NCBI RefSeq assembly: GCF_900102025.1
Contig: NZ_FNAU01000002.1
Location: forward strand, 1 to 64,000
Direction: 5' to 3'
Source of the DNA: Actinobaculum suis
Lineage (GTDB): Bacteria > Actinomycetota > Actinomycetes > Actinomycetales > Actinomycetaceae
DNA length: 64,000 nt
The notes under the pieces were generated by a model that had not been told where the DNA came from, made no database searches, and worked only from the letters and a program-made list of their open reading frames with translations. The translations under genes and the position numbers were made by a program. Of this stretch, positions 27,088 to 35,685 are shown one piece after another. The stretch's first letter is position 1. Every line of letters starts with the position of its first letter.

Positions 27088-28269
27088 ATGGCTGAAGAAC
27101 CGGATTTCCGAGAGCTTGCTGCCGAAATTGATTCGATTGCACGCAATGCTCGCCTTGACTCTTTACCCGCTACACCCGCGAGCCCGGCGTACATCGTTAA
27201 CACCTGGCCGCGGCTAGTTAAGGCATGCCAGACGCAACTGGAAACCGACATACTTTTCCGCCGCCTCGTCTTGCCGATTGCAATCGGGCCGCTCGTGGAT
27301 GGTGTGGAAGTGCGGCCCGCCCGCGAACCATTTGGGCGCATTTGCTATGGAATTTGGTTCCGTGTTGCGCCGGCCAGCCAGGTAGATTTGGGGCGCCTAG
27401 CAAAGTGGCTGGGCGAAACTTTCACTTTCGGTTCGGTTCGCGTGCATAACTCCAGCGCTTACCTGTTTGTTGGTTTGCGCGCGGATGATCTTTCTTTCTC
27501 CCGCTTTTCTTCGATGGTGAAGTTTGTGCTCGTGGCCGGGCTTGATGCGCGCGCGATTTTCGTGCAGGGACTCGCCGATGTGCCGCCGGTCAAAGGCGAG
27601 CATTTTAGCGCCGAATGCATCGCTTTCGCCGCCGATAACCTGGAAACTATTCGCAGGGAAACCGGCGAATCATACGAAACTTCCACCGACTACTACGACG
27701 AGTATTACGAAGCTTATGCGGCCGGTTTTTCCTCTACCTCTAACCCCGGGGAAGCTCCCCACAGCTCCAGCAAAGCTCCCCACAGCGCGCCGCACCAGAT
27801 TAGCTTGCAACCTTTCGCTTATTCGGGAATGGGCGATCTGGATAAACGCGTGATTTCTTGGGAAGACATCATTCATGGCCGCGAGGGTGATCCGAAAGAA
27901 CTCCAATTCGGTTTCCAGCTATACGTAGATGCTTTGAGCCAACAAGTGCCGGTAACGGTTTCGCGCAATGTTTTGCCTTCTGGCGAGGATTCGATTTACC
28001 TGGTGACGCCGCTAGAGGAGGCACATCCGCTGGAAGTGCGTTTCGCGGCGGAAGCGGCAGCGGGGACGGCACTGACCGGCGTCGTAGTATTGCAAGGCCA
28101 GATTTTTGCCATGCACGCCCTGGAAATTGCGGGCCTGCCCCTGCGCACAATCGCCGAACAGGTGACCACCTTTGGCGTGGAAAGCGTGCAGATCGCTTCG
28201 CGCCTGCGCGAACGCCTCGCGGACTTTGAAGGACATGAAGGACTCGGAAGGAACCATGACCTGGACTAA
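27088..28269 (+). CDS. Conserved-type hypothetical protein, YbjN-like fold possible
   Basis: Not firmly recognised. The 393-residue protein appears to contain two related alpha/beta halves (about 1-200 and 270-393) separated by a Ser/Pro/Tyr-rich linker (YYDEYYEAYAAG, then repeats of APHSS). Patterns such as YGIWFRVAP and FVLVAGLDARAIFVQGL are hydrophobic core strands of a soluble protein. A YbjN or type III chaperone-like fold is a guess based on the small alpha/beta pattern and the next gene. The frame is open 45 codons further upstream, but residues there look non-coding (Arg/Gly-rich), and the start at 27088 begins MAEEPDFRELAAE. Overlaps the next gene by 14 bp. Confidence 0.7.
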   Translation: MAEEPDFRELAAEIDSIARNARLDSLPATPASPAYIVNTWPRLVKACQTQLETDILFRRLVLPIAIGPLVDGVEVRPAREPFGRICYGIWFRVAPASQVDLGRLAKWLGETFTFGSVRVHNSSAYLFVGLRADDLSFSRFSSMVKFVLVAGLDARAIFVQGLADVPPVKGEHFSAECIAFAADNLETIRRETGESYETSTDYYDEYYEAYAAGFSSTSNPGEAPHSSSKAPHSAPHQISLQPFAYSGMGDLDKRVISWEDIIHGREGDPKELQFGFQLYVDALSQQVPVTVSRNVLPSGEDSIYLVTPLEEAHPLEVRFAAEAAAGTALTGVVVLQGQIFAMHALEIAGLPLRTIAEQVTTFGVESVQIASRLRERLADFEGHEGLGRNHDLD

Positions 28270-29014
28270 TACCAATAACGACGCCGCCCACGCACGCGGT
28301 AGCCACGCGGGTGCCCCGCTAACCGAAACACCACACTTCGACCCCACCGAAACCGGCACCGCGAAACTGGCGGAATGGTCGGAATTGCGCGCGGCTCTGC
28401 ATGATGCCTTCCCGGATGCGGTAGACGACGCCGGGGCTCTACGCCTGCAAGTAGATGGCGTACCCGTGACGGTTTGGCTCGGGGTTTCCGGAATGCGCCA
28501 TGGCGGCAAGGTAGTACACGCGGCCGCGCCGATTATCAAAAGCATTCTTGCAGCTGGCACACCAGAGCCTGGCAGCCTTGACGCAAACGCTGCCGCGCCC
28601 GGCGCCGCCACTACTACCGCTACAGAAACTAGTGCTGCGGCCGAAACCAGCAATGCGCCCAAAACCGGCACGGCGGGTGGAACCTGTGCCACGCGCGAAA
28701 CCGATGCCGCAACCGAAACCGGCACGGCGGGCGCTACCGCTAACGAACCCGACGCACGGTCCGGCAGCCAGGCCGCGCATCCCCATGCGAGCAGATTGCT
28801 AGAGAAACTTGGCATCGATCCGGAGGGTCCGGACTTGGTGCAGATCGTACGCCTGGCCGAGAATTTGCCGCTGGGCGGGGTACGGCTTTTGGGCAATCTA
28901 CCCCATCTGCATTTTTCGGTGCGGTTCCCAGTATCCGCTCACTGGTTGGCGGCCGCGATTCGGCTGCTAGTTACGCAGACCAAGGCCATATCGAAAGAAG
29001 CCTTAGAGTCATAA
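28256..29014 (+). CDS. Hypothetical protein with an Ala/Thr-rich middle
   Basis: Unrecognised. The 252-residue protein has an N-terminal alpha/beta part (about 35-100: LRAALHDAFPDAVDDAGALRL), a low-complexity Ala/Thr/Glu/Gly stretch (about 105-175) with repeats such as ETGTAG, and a C-terminal part (GIDPEGPDLVQIVRLAENLPLGGVR). The start at 28256 has GGAAGGAACC just before it. An ATG 21 bp upstream is also possible. It overlaps the previous gene, so the two are translated together and probably work together. Confidence 0.65.
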   Translation: MTWTNTNNDAAHARGSHAGAPLTETPHFDPTETGTAKLAEWSELRAALHDAFPDAVDDAGALRLQVDGVPVTVWLGVSGMRHGGKVVHAAAPIIKSILAAGTPEPGSLDANAAAPGAATTTATETSAAAETSNAPKTGTAGGTCATRETDAATETGTAGATANEPDARSGSQAAHPHASRLLEKLGIDPEGPDLVQIVRLAENLPLGGVRLLGNLPHLHFSVRFPVSAHWLAAAIRLLVTQTKAISKEALES

Positions 29015-29223
29015 AACAGCCCTTATAATGAGACATCCTTAGCAGAGCAACCGGGTAGCAAAACCGCCCGGGCCGCAAACGGCCCTGAGATAAGAAGCCC
29101 GGCGGCAAGAGGCCCGGCGGTAAGAAACCCGGCGGCAAAACGGTTTTGGGTAGAGAGAAACGGCCGCAGTGGAAACACTCGCAGCTGCCCGAGCAAACAG
29201 AATACGGAAAGCAAAGACCCTAG
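29015..29223 (+). other. Promoter-like TATAAT and a broken KPGGK-repeat reading frame
   Basis: TATAAT at 29021-29026 is a good -10 for the gene at 29224. From 29089 to 29220 the frame of that gene is open and encodes DKKPGGKRPGGKKPGGK and further basic residues, ending in TAG directly before the ATG. Further upstream the same frame reads RPGRKRP before a TGA (29086-29088). No ATG or GTG start is available, so it looks like a decayed coding stretch or repeat. Confidence 0.45.
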
Positions 29224-29715
29224 ATGTTTAAAAAATTCAGAGAAAAGCGGCGCCGCGAGCGCGAGGAAAACCGCTCCAATTTCGCGGAATTACCAATCAA
29301 GAATGATTCCGACCTGCGCGAATTTCTAGTCACCCGGTTCCGGGCGAAACAACAGGAAGACGGCGTGCATTATGCCTTCCGGGTGGTATGGAAATCTGAT
29401 GACAAGTCTCAAGCAGTGCTTGCCTCCTACGCGCCCGTTCCCGAGCTCGGCGATCTCGCTTATTTCACGGCGCCGCTGGTCGATGGTCCGACGGAGGGGG
29501 TACTTCGCAGAATCATGCAGGAAAACGCCCGCCTACTGGAAGGCGATCTGGTGATGTTCGAATCGATGCTTGCCATGCGTATTACCGTCCCTCTCGGCGA
29601 GGTTACGGGCTCGCAGCTGTATAGCCAGTTGCAGCATTTCGCGGCCGGTGCCAACTCGATCCGGGAACAGTTCGCCGATGAAGTCCAGTCACCCTCCCTC
29701 ACTTTCGGGTACTGA
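29224..29715 (+). CDS. Small hypothetical protein
   Basis: Unrecognised. The 163-residue protein starts with a very basic segment (MFKKFREKRRREREENRSN) followed by an alpha/beta domain (about 25-150: DLREFLVTRFRAKQQEDGVHYAFRVVW, then AYFTAPLVDGPTEGVLRRIMQENARLLEGDLVMFES). It resembles the alpha/beta pattern of the two proteins upstream and may belong to the same group. No clear ribosome site precedes it, and a TAG stop in the same frame abuts its ATG. Its end overlaps the convergent helicase gene by 17 bp. Confidence 0.65.
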   Translation: MFKKFREKRRREREENRSNFAELPIKNDSDLREFLVTRFRAKQQEDGVHYAFRVVWKSDDKSQAVLASYAPVPELGDLAYFTAPLVDGPTEGVLRRIMQENARLLEGDLVMFESMLAMRITVPLGEVTGSQLYSQLQHFAAGANSIREQFADEVQSPSLTFGY

Positions 29716-32700
29716 TTCTCGATCTTTTGGCGCGGCTGGTGGGTTCGGCATTCGCGCCATCTTCTGGCCAGGGATGTTTCGGATACCGGCCACGCATATC
29801 CGCCCGTACATCCGCGTAGGGGCCGGCCCAAAAACTAGCCAGGTCATCCGTGATTGCCACCGGTCGTTGCGCGGGAGATAACAATTCCAAAGTGATCGGC
29901 ACTTTTCCGCCGGCAATGCACGGCGTTGCTTTCCACCCGAACGCCTCCTGCACCCGCAAACGGACGGTAGGGCGCGCCCGCGAATAATCAATTCGCCGGT
30001 TCTCCCCGGTAGGAATCTGGATCGCCGCGGGTGCATATTCGGCGAGCCGCGCGGCCTGCTCCCAGGGCACAAGCCGCATCAACTGTGCCGCCGAAATCGA
30101 CGCAAAGCTCCCGCAACGCACGAACTCATCCAATTCCGGCCCAGCTAATTCGTCTAATCTAGCGGCCAATGTTTCACGTGAAACATTCGGCCACGGATCC
30201 CCTAAAGCGTCATGCAAAAATTGCAGACGCTCGCGCAATTCTGCCCCTTCCCGCGAAAACTCAAGCGGCAAAGAACCATCTGCAACTGCTTTTTCCAGCC
30301 ACGCCCGCGCCGCCTCGCGCGGCACTTTATCCACGGTTCGGCGGCGTAAGTGGATCGCTCCCAACCAGTGGTTTTCTTCCGCGCGCAGGCGTTTGCGTTT
30401 ACCTTGAGTTAGTTCGACGTCGGTGGTGGTTCGCGCCATGTTTTTCCCGGCTTGCAAGGCATCAGCTTCCGCAATGGGGATCGCGGCGCGAATCATGGCA
30501 TCAGCCCGGCCTGGTGAAGTGGTCAAAGAAGAAATCGCTAACCATTCCTCGCCGATGAGCGGTGAATCTTCCGGGAGTACCGCGCCCGTCCCGCCCGTGA
30601 GCACGTAGCGCGCGAAGGGCCGCGCGGGGTTGCTGCTCGGCCGGGCCCGGGCAATCCGGTCCGGGTAGGCAGCGGCCACGATCAACGCCGTCGCATCTAC
30701 CTCCGAAAGCGGCGCGGAGCTACCTCCCTCCGCAGCCTTGTAGGCGGCCGTGTTCGCAGGTTGGGAACTAGAGGTTTCCCCTGGTTGGTATCCGGAGCCA
30801 TCCGCAACCCTGAAGCCGGCCCCACCAGCGCGCTGAATTTCTTTTTCTAAACGGGAGGTTTGCTGCCGCCATTCGCGAGCCAGATGCGCCTGGCTTCCTC
30901 CCCGGCTCCCGCCGCTCCCACCATTCCGGCTCCCGCCGCGGCCGCTACCTCCGCCTTGCACTACACGCCGCCAGGAACTTAGATCTGCTCCGGGCAGGCG
31001 CGGTTCGAGAGCCAGCATGGCGCCGATTTGGGCGGCGCGGCGCGGGCCGATACGTGGGTCAGCGGCGCCCGTGAGCACCCCGCGCGCAATCCGCACATCC
31101 ATCGGCATGCGTGCATACACCCGTGCTTCGGGCAAAGCCTTACCTTCTGGCCCCAGCAAACCCAGGTCTTGCAATACTCCTTCGGCGGCTGAAAGTGCGG
31201 GCGCGGGCGGCGCGGTAAGCAACGTTAGTCCTTCCCCGCGCGGGGTTCCCCACACGGCCATTTGGAGCGCGAAATCGGTGAGGTCCGCCGTCGTTATTTC
31301 GGGAGCGGCTTGATCGGCCAGCCGCGCCCAGGTCGATTCGGCCATCACCCGGTACACCGTGCCCGGGCCGAGCCGCGCCGCCCGGCCGGCGCGCTGTTCG
31401 CCTTCTGCCTGTGACTCCAAAACAGTCACCAAGCCAGAAATGCCGCTCGCATAATCCGTGTGCGGGCGGCGAGAAAGCCCGGAATCAACCACCACGGAAA
31501 CTCCTGGTACCGTCAAAGATGATTCCGCTATCGAAGTGGAAACAATAATCCGCCGCGGCGCCGCCTGCCCGCCGCCGGCCGGCACTTCCTGCTGTTGTTT
31601 GCCCGGCACTTGCGATTCTTGCTCGCCCGGATTTTCCGGCGCGGAAAGCACATAGTCTTGCGCGGCCGCATCCAAAGAACCGTGCAATTGCAGAACTTCC
31701 ACGGCCTCGCTGGCGAGCACCTCGCTGGCGAGCACCTCGCTGGCAAGCGCCTTGCCGGCAAGCAATCCGGCCACGGTTTCCACTTCCCGCCGGCCCGGCA
31801 CAAACACCAAAATATTGCCCGTGGTTTCCGTCAGCGCCCGCCGCGCGGTAGCCGCTACGTGGCCCAAAAATTCGCGGCGTACCCCGATCGCCCCGTCGCG
31901 TCCAATCGTGCCCAGTGGTTCTGCACCGCGACCGGGCGCCGCATAACGTACCGTGAGCGGATAAACCTCACCCTGGATTCGCACCGCTCGCACACCTGAA
32001 TCGCCTGTTTCAGTTTCGGCGCTGGCGGTTACGCCAGATTCGTTGCTACTAGCTTGCGGCTTCGCTTCTCCTTCGCGCGTTACAGCGCCCTCGCTAGGTA
32101 CACCGCCCTCGCTGGTTACGCTACCTTCGCTGGGTACACTGCCCTCGCTGTGTGTATTGCCCTCGCCGGGTGCGCTGCCGGCAGCACTCTCGGTTTGGCC
32201 CGCCGCACTTGCGGCTTCACCCGCCGCACTTGCCAAGCATTTTGTAATTTCGGCGGTATTCAAGGTGGCAGACATAGCTATAAGCGCTAGATCCGGGCGC
32301 AAAGCGGCGCGCACGTCGAGTGCAAAGGCCAGCGCAATATCCGCATCGAGGTGGCGTTCGTGGATCTCATCCAAAATTATGGCGCCCACTCCGGGCAGTT
32401 CCGGATCTGCTTGCAAACGCCGTACCAGCACACCTGGAGTAACCATTTCAATCCGTGTCTGCGCGCTAGTACGGTTCTCCCCGCGCACTGCAAACCCCAC
32501 GGTTTTCCCGATCGGTTCCCCCAAAAGGGCGGCAATCCGCCGAGCCGCGGCCCGCGCGGCCACGCGGCGTGGCTGCATAACTAACACCCGGGTTGCTTCC
32601 CGCACCGGTCCCGCTTGCGTCTGGGAAAATGCCGGCGCCGCTTTATCCCCAAAAAGTTCCGCCGCCTCCGGATCGCCTGCCACCCAAGTGGCAACCAGCG

Positions 32701-32851
32701 GCGGAATCAGTGTGGTCTTCCCGGTACCGGGCGGTGCCTCAATAACGGCGAGCCCGCGCGATTCTTCCAGTGCCTGCCACACGTCTGCCAACTGGGTGGC
32801 GACCGGCAAAGCAGGAGGTTCACGAAGCAGATCACATAAAGAACGCGGCAT
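29699..32851 (-). CDS. hrpB: HrpB-like DEAH-box RNA helicase
   Basis: ATP-dependent helicase of the HrpB family. In the 1050-residue protein: motif I APPGTGKTT (about 40-48), motif II DEIH (ILDEIHERHLDADIALA), motif III SATLN, motif VI QRAGRAARLGPG, then HA2 and a C-terminal HrpB domain (FGWKATPCIAGGKVPITLELLSPAQRPVAITDDL). An insertion of about 80 residues between SATLN and the next strand is full of SEGSV-type repeats (near 32003-32243), and another Gly/Arg/Ser-rich one lies around 30880-30960. The ATG lacks a well spaced ribosome site, and TAGCAT six bases upstream suggests a leaderless start. Confidence 0.9.
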   Translation of the reverse strand: MPRSLCDLLREPPALPVATQLADVWQALEESRGLAVIEAPPGTGKTTLIPPLVATWVAGDPEAAELFGDKAAPAFSQTQAGPVREATRVLVMQPRRVAARAAARRIAALLGEPIGKTVGFAVRGENRTSAQTRIEMVTPGVLVRRLQADPELPGVGAIILDEIHERHLDADIALAFALDVRAALRPDLALIAMSATLNTAEITKCLASAAGEAASAAGQTESAAGSAPGEGNTHSEGSVPSEGSVTSEGGVPSEGAVTREGEAKPQASSNESGVTASAETETGDSGVRAVRIQGEVYPLTVRYAAPGRGAEPLGTIGRDGAIGVRREFLGHVAATARRALTETTGNILVFVPGRREVETVAGLLAGKALASEVLASEVLASEAVEVLQLHGSLDAAAQDYVLSAPENPGEQESQVPGKQQQEVPAGGGQAAPRRIIVSTSIAESSLTVPGVSVVVDSGLSRRPHTDYASGISGLVTVLESQAEGEQRAGRAARLGPGTVYRVMAESTWARLADQAAPEITTADLTDFALQMAVWGTPRGEGLTLLTAPPAPALSAAEGVLQDLGLLGPEGKALPEARVYARMPMDVRIARGVLTGAADPRIGPRRAAQIGAMLALEPRLPGADLSSWRRVVQGGGSGRGGSRNGGSGGSRGGSQAHLAREWRQQTSRLEKEIQRAGGAGFRVADGSGYQPGETSSSQPANTAAYKAAEGGSSAPLSEVDATALIVAAAYPDRIARARPSSNPARPFARYVLTGGTGAVLPEDSPLIGEEWLAISSLTTSPGRADAMIRAAIPIAEADALQAGKNMARTTTDVELTQGKRKRLRAEENHWLGAIHLRRRTVDKVPREAARAWLEKAVADGSLPLEFSREGAELRERLQFLHDALGDPWPNVSRETLAARLDELAGPELDEFVRCGSFASISAAQLMRLVPWEQAARLAEYAPAAIQIPTGENRRIDYSRARPTVRLRVQEAFGWKATPCIAGGKVPITLELLSPAQRPVAITDDLASFWAGPYADVRADMRGRYPKHPWPEDGANAEPTSRAKRSRISTRK

Positions 32852-32857
32852 TACTCC

Positions 32858-32863
32858 ATGCTA
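32858..32863 (-). promoter_or_regulatory. -10-like hexamer TAGCAT of hrpB
   Basis: On the minus strand TAGCAT lies 6 nt before the ATG at 32851, the position expected for a leaderless transcript. No clear -35. Confidence 0.35.
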
Positions 32864-32912
32864 TCGGGTAGCGCCCGGCTGTCGAGTGGCCGAGTGGCGC
32901 CGCTGCCGGAGC

Positions 32913-32946
32913 CGTATTACCGGGTGGGTCGTATTATCGGGTAGCG
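32913..32946. repeat. 17-bp tandem repeat over the response-regulator stop
   Basis: Two adjacent 17-bp units (32913-32929 and 32930-32946), 13 of 17 identical. The second contains the stop codon of the response regulator (32934-32936), and the first holds a copy of it. Confidence 0.7.
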
Positions 32947-33647
32947 CCGTGGTCGGTGAGGTAGGCGAGCACGGCCCGCACGCGCCGGTTCTCCTCCCCC
33001 GGTTCCATGCCGAGTTTCTGGAAAATACTGGCCACGTGCTTGGAAATCGTTGCCCCGGAAAGGTACAGCTTTTCGGCCATTTGCGAGTTGGAAAGCCCCT
33101 CGGCCATGAGCGCCAAAATTTCCATTTCCCGTTCCGTCATCTCCGCCAAGCGCGAGCGCGAACCGCGCATTAATTCCCCGGCCACTTCCGGATCGACGAC
33201 GACGCCGCCCGCCGCCACCACATCCAGGGATCGCATGAAGTCCGCAACCCGGGCCACGCGGTCTTTCAGCAGGTAGGCAAGCCCGCCCGTAGGTTCTTCT
33301 CCGCTGGTCGCCACTCCCCCGGTATTTCCGAATCCCCCAGCATTCCTGAAACCGGAGGGGTCAAAAAGTTCGCGTGCATAGGCCGGGGCCACGTATTGGG
33401 AGAGGACCACGATGCCAATACTGGGATGGGCGCGGCGGATTTCCACGGCGGCCCGCAAACCGTCGTCGGTCATATTTGGCGGCATTCGCACGTCCGTAAT
33501 AATCACGTCTACCGGTGTTTCGGCTACGGTGGCGAGCAGTTCGGGCGCGCTTGCCACCTGGGCGCACACCTCGTGTTTGCGCCGTTCCAAAATGCCCACT
33601 AAACCTTCGCGGAACAAAGCCGAATCATCTGCCACTATCACCTTCAT
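32934..33647 (-). CDS. NarL/LuxR-family response regulator
   Basis: DNA-binding partner of the adjacent histidine kinase. The receiver domain has acidic D8-D9 (VADDS), phospho-acceptor in VDVIITDVRMP (about D54) and a Lys in LLKDR. The C-terminal LuxR helix-turn-helix starts with LAEMTEREMEILALMAEGLSNSQMAEKLYLS. An insertion of about 25 Gly-rich residues (GFRNAGGFGNTGG) sits in the receiver before GGLAYLLKD. The start at MKVIVADD (33647) is chosen for the CAGGAGAGGC site before it. It is 67 bp after the kinase gene. Confidence 0.93.
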   Translation of the reverse strand: MKVIVADDSALFREGLVGILERRKHEVCAQVASAPELLATVAETPVDVIITDVRMPPNMTDDGLRAAVEIRRAHPSIGIVVLSQYVAPAYARELFDPSGFRNAGGFGNTGGVATSGEEPTGGLAYLLKDRVARVADFMRSLDVVAAGGVVVDPEVAGELMRGSRSRLAEMTEREMEILALMAEGLSNSQMAEKLYLSGATISKHVASIFQKLGMEPGEENRRVRAVLAYLTDHGATR

Positions 33648-33714
33648 TATTGCCTCTCCTGCCTGCGCTTTGCGGCGCGGGTTCGCACTTGGACGCACTG
33701 GTAACGCGCTTGCC

Positions 33715-34719
33715 TCAACTATCGCTATTCTCCCGGATTTCGTGCCCCTCTTGGCGGGCGCGAGACTCGCCGGCTACGCCAAACTCGCCGCGTTGTAACA
33801 GCAAAGGAATACGGGCGGCAACCACCGTGGGCCCGCCCGGCGGGGAGGAAACCGTGAGAGAACCGCCAAAGGAGGCCAGTCTTTCCGCCAAACCGGCCAG
33901 ACCGCCACCTTCGCGTAAGACGGCGCCGCCCGGGCCGTCGTCGCTCACCGAGACCACCAAGTTATCCCCGGCCGTCAATAACACCACCACGTGGGCATCG
34001 CGCGCGTATTTCGCCGCGTTCGTGAGAGCTTCTGATGCGGCGAAATATCCCGCGGCCGTCACCCCCTCCGTTATTTCCGGCAAGGGTTCGGGAACCACTA
34101 ATTCCACATCCAAAGGTGAAGTTTCTGCAAGGTCGCGCACGGCAGCTTCCAAACCCAGATCGGACAGCACCTTGGGGTGGATTCCGGCCACGGTACGCCG
34201 CAAAGCACGCAAAGCCAGTTCGGTGCGGTCTTGCGCGGAGGCCATTAAACTGCGTGCTTCCGCCAAACTCTCCCTGAAATCCGCCGTCAAATCCGCATCC
34301 GCCTGGGTTGCCGCGTCGTCCAAAATGAGCGCGGCTTCGCCCACGTCGATTGATGCGGCCACGAGGAACTGTTGGGCGCCGTCGTGCAGATCGCGTTCGA
34401 TGCGGCGCCTTTCAATTTCGAAGGCGGCTGCCACCTGGCGCCGCGCGGCGACGTCGTACCCGTATTCGGCAGCGGAAACACTCCACGTGGAAGTTTCGCG
34501 CTGCCGGGAAAACTCGCGCGCACTATTTCGCGCACGCACCACGCACCACACTGCGGCAAGCCAGCTAAGACCGACGAGGATTAGAAACACCGGGTAGCCG
34601 TAACTGCGCAATCCAGCGCAGAGCAGCAGAAACCCGAACAGTGAGCAGAACCCGGCTCCCGCCCCGTATAAGAACATGCACCACGACGATTTACGCAGCG
34701 CGCGCCGAGAATTACGCAT
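33715..34719 (-). CDS. NarL-type sensor histidine kinase
   Basis: Membrane kinase that phosphorylates the response regulator downstream. The 334-residue protein has two N-terminal membrane segments (about 13-37 and 41-62), a HisKA_3 dimerisation helix with the phospho-His in ERDLHDGAQQ, and an ATPase domain (EALTNAAKYA; DDGPGG; GGLAGLAERLASFGG). With almost no extracytoplasmic loop it probably senses within the membrane or through the ABC partner encoded divergently. GGAGGGAGCTGC before the ATG is a strong ribosome site. Confidence 0.92.
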   Translation of the reverse strand: MRNSRRALRKSSWCMFLYGAGAGFCSLFGFLLLCAGLRSYGYPVFLILVGLSWLAAVWCVVRARNSAREFSRQRETSTWSVSAAEYGYDVAARRQVAAAFEIERRRIERDLHDGAQQFLVAASIDVGEAALILDDAATQADADLTADFRESLAEARSLMASAQDRTELALRALRRTVAGIHPKVLSDLGLEAAVRDLAETSPLDVELVVPEPLPEITEGVTAAGYFAASEALTNAAKYARDAHVVVLLTAGDNLVVSVSDDGPGGAVLREGGGLAGLAERLASFGGSLTVSSPPGGPTVVAARIPLLLQRGEFGVAGESRARQEGHEIRENSDS

Positions 34720-34920
34720 GCAGCTCCCTCCTCACCCGCGGCGCAAAAGGCACAGGAAGCGCAGAAAGTGACGGCCAAATGGTCATGCCTTTATCTTCTC
34801 ACTTGCGCGGCACAGATACTGAACGGCGCGGATACTGCGCGGCACAGGTAGACTCAGCTCTACCTTATTGCGATACTCAGGGCCGTTCCGCCGGTCCGGC
34901 CCGCGCGCCAGAATCGAAGC

Positions 34921-35685
34921 ATGACAACACAAACATCAACGCTCCACACCGCGAGCCTTATGAAGAATTTTGGGAAGGTGCGCGCCCTGCGCGGGGTGAC
35001 GCTCGATATCCCCTCCGGCCAAACCGTGGCCATTATGGGGCCTTCCGGTTCCGGTAAGTCCACCTTGTTGCACTGCTTGGCGGGTATCATGGCCCCTTCG
35101 AGCGGCACCGTCTTTTTGGGAAATACTGAGATTTCCGCGCTTTCCGATGCAAAACGCTCCAAGTTGCGGCTCGCCCGCATGGGTTTCGTGTTCCAAGACG
35201 GCCAGCTCATCCCTGAATTACCGGCGCGCGAAAACGTGGCCGTGCCGCTCATGTTAGGCGGGACGCGGCGCGGGAACGCCCTAAAGGTAGCCGATGAGTG
35301 GCTGGCCCGGCTCGGCGTGGATCGCGAGCGCAAGCGCCGGCCCGGGGAAATGTCTGGTGGGCAGATGCAGCGCGTGGCTATCGCCCGTGCCCTGGCCGGC
35401 AGTCCCGCCGTCGTTTTCGCGGACGAACCTACCGGCGCGCTCGACCAGTCCACCGGGCACGAGGTCATGCAGATTCTGACGACGACGGTGCGCATGTCCG
35501 GTGCCACGCTCGTCATGGTGACGCACGATCCGAAGGTCGCCCAATGGTGTGATCGGCTAGTGGAAATTCGCGATGGTGTGGTTCACGCCGATTCCCAACC
35601 GAACGCTGCGAACGCCCCAGAACAACCTGGCCAGCCCGGCCAACCGAACGCGGCGACTCAGCAAGCTGCGGGAGGCCAGCAATGA
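34921..35685 (+). CDS. ABC exporter ATPase (MacB/LolD-like)
   Basis: ATPase that drives the FtsX-type permease encoded next. Walker A GPSGSGKST (about 40-48), Q-loop FQDGQL, signature MSGGQMQR, Walker B VVFADEPTGALD and switch His VTHD are present. The last 25 residues are a Pro/Gln/Ala-rich tail. It overlaps the permease gene (ATGA) and is divergent from the kinase/regulator pair, the usual layout of a sensor-controlled peptide-resistance type exporter. No ribosome site of normal form precedes the ATG. Confidence 0.93.
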   Translation: MTTQTSTLHTASLMKNFGKVRALRGVTLDIPSGQTVAIMGPSGSGKSTLLHCLAGIMAPSSGTVFLGNTEISALSDAKRSKLRLARMGFVFQDGQLIPELPARENVAVPLMLGGTRRGNALKVADEWLARLGVDRERKRRPGEMSGGQMQRVAIARALAGSPAVVFADEPTGALDQSTGHEVMQILTTTVRMSGATLVMVTHDPKVAQWCDRLVEIRDGVVHADSQPNAANAPEQPGQPGQPNAATQQAAGGQQ

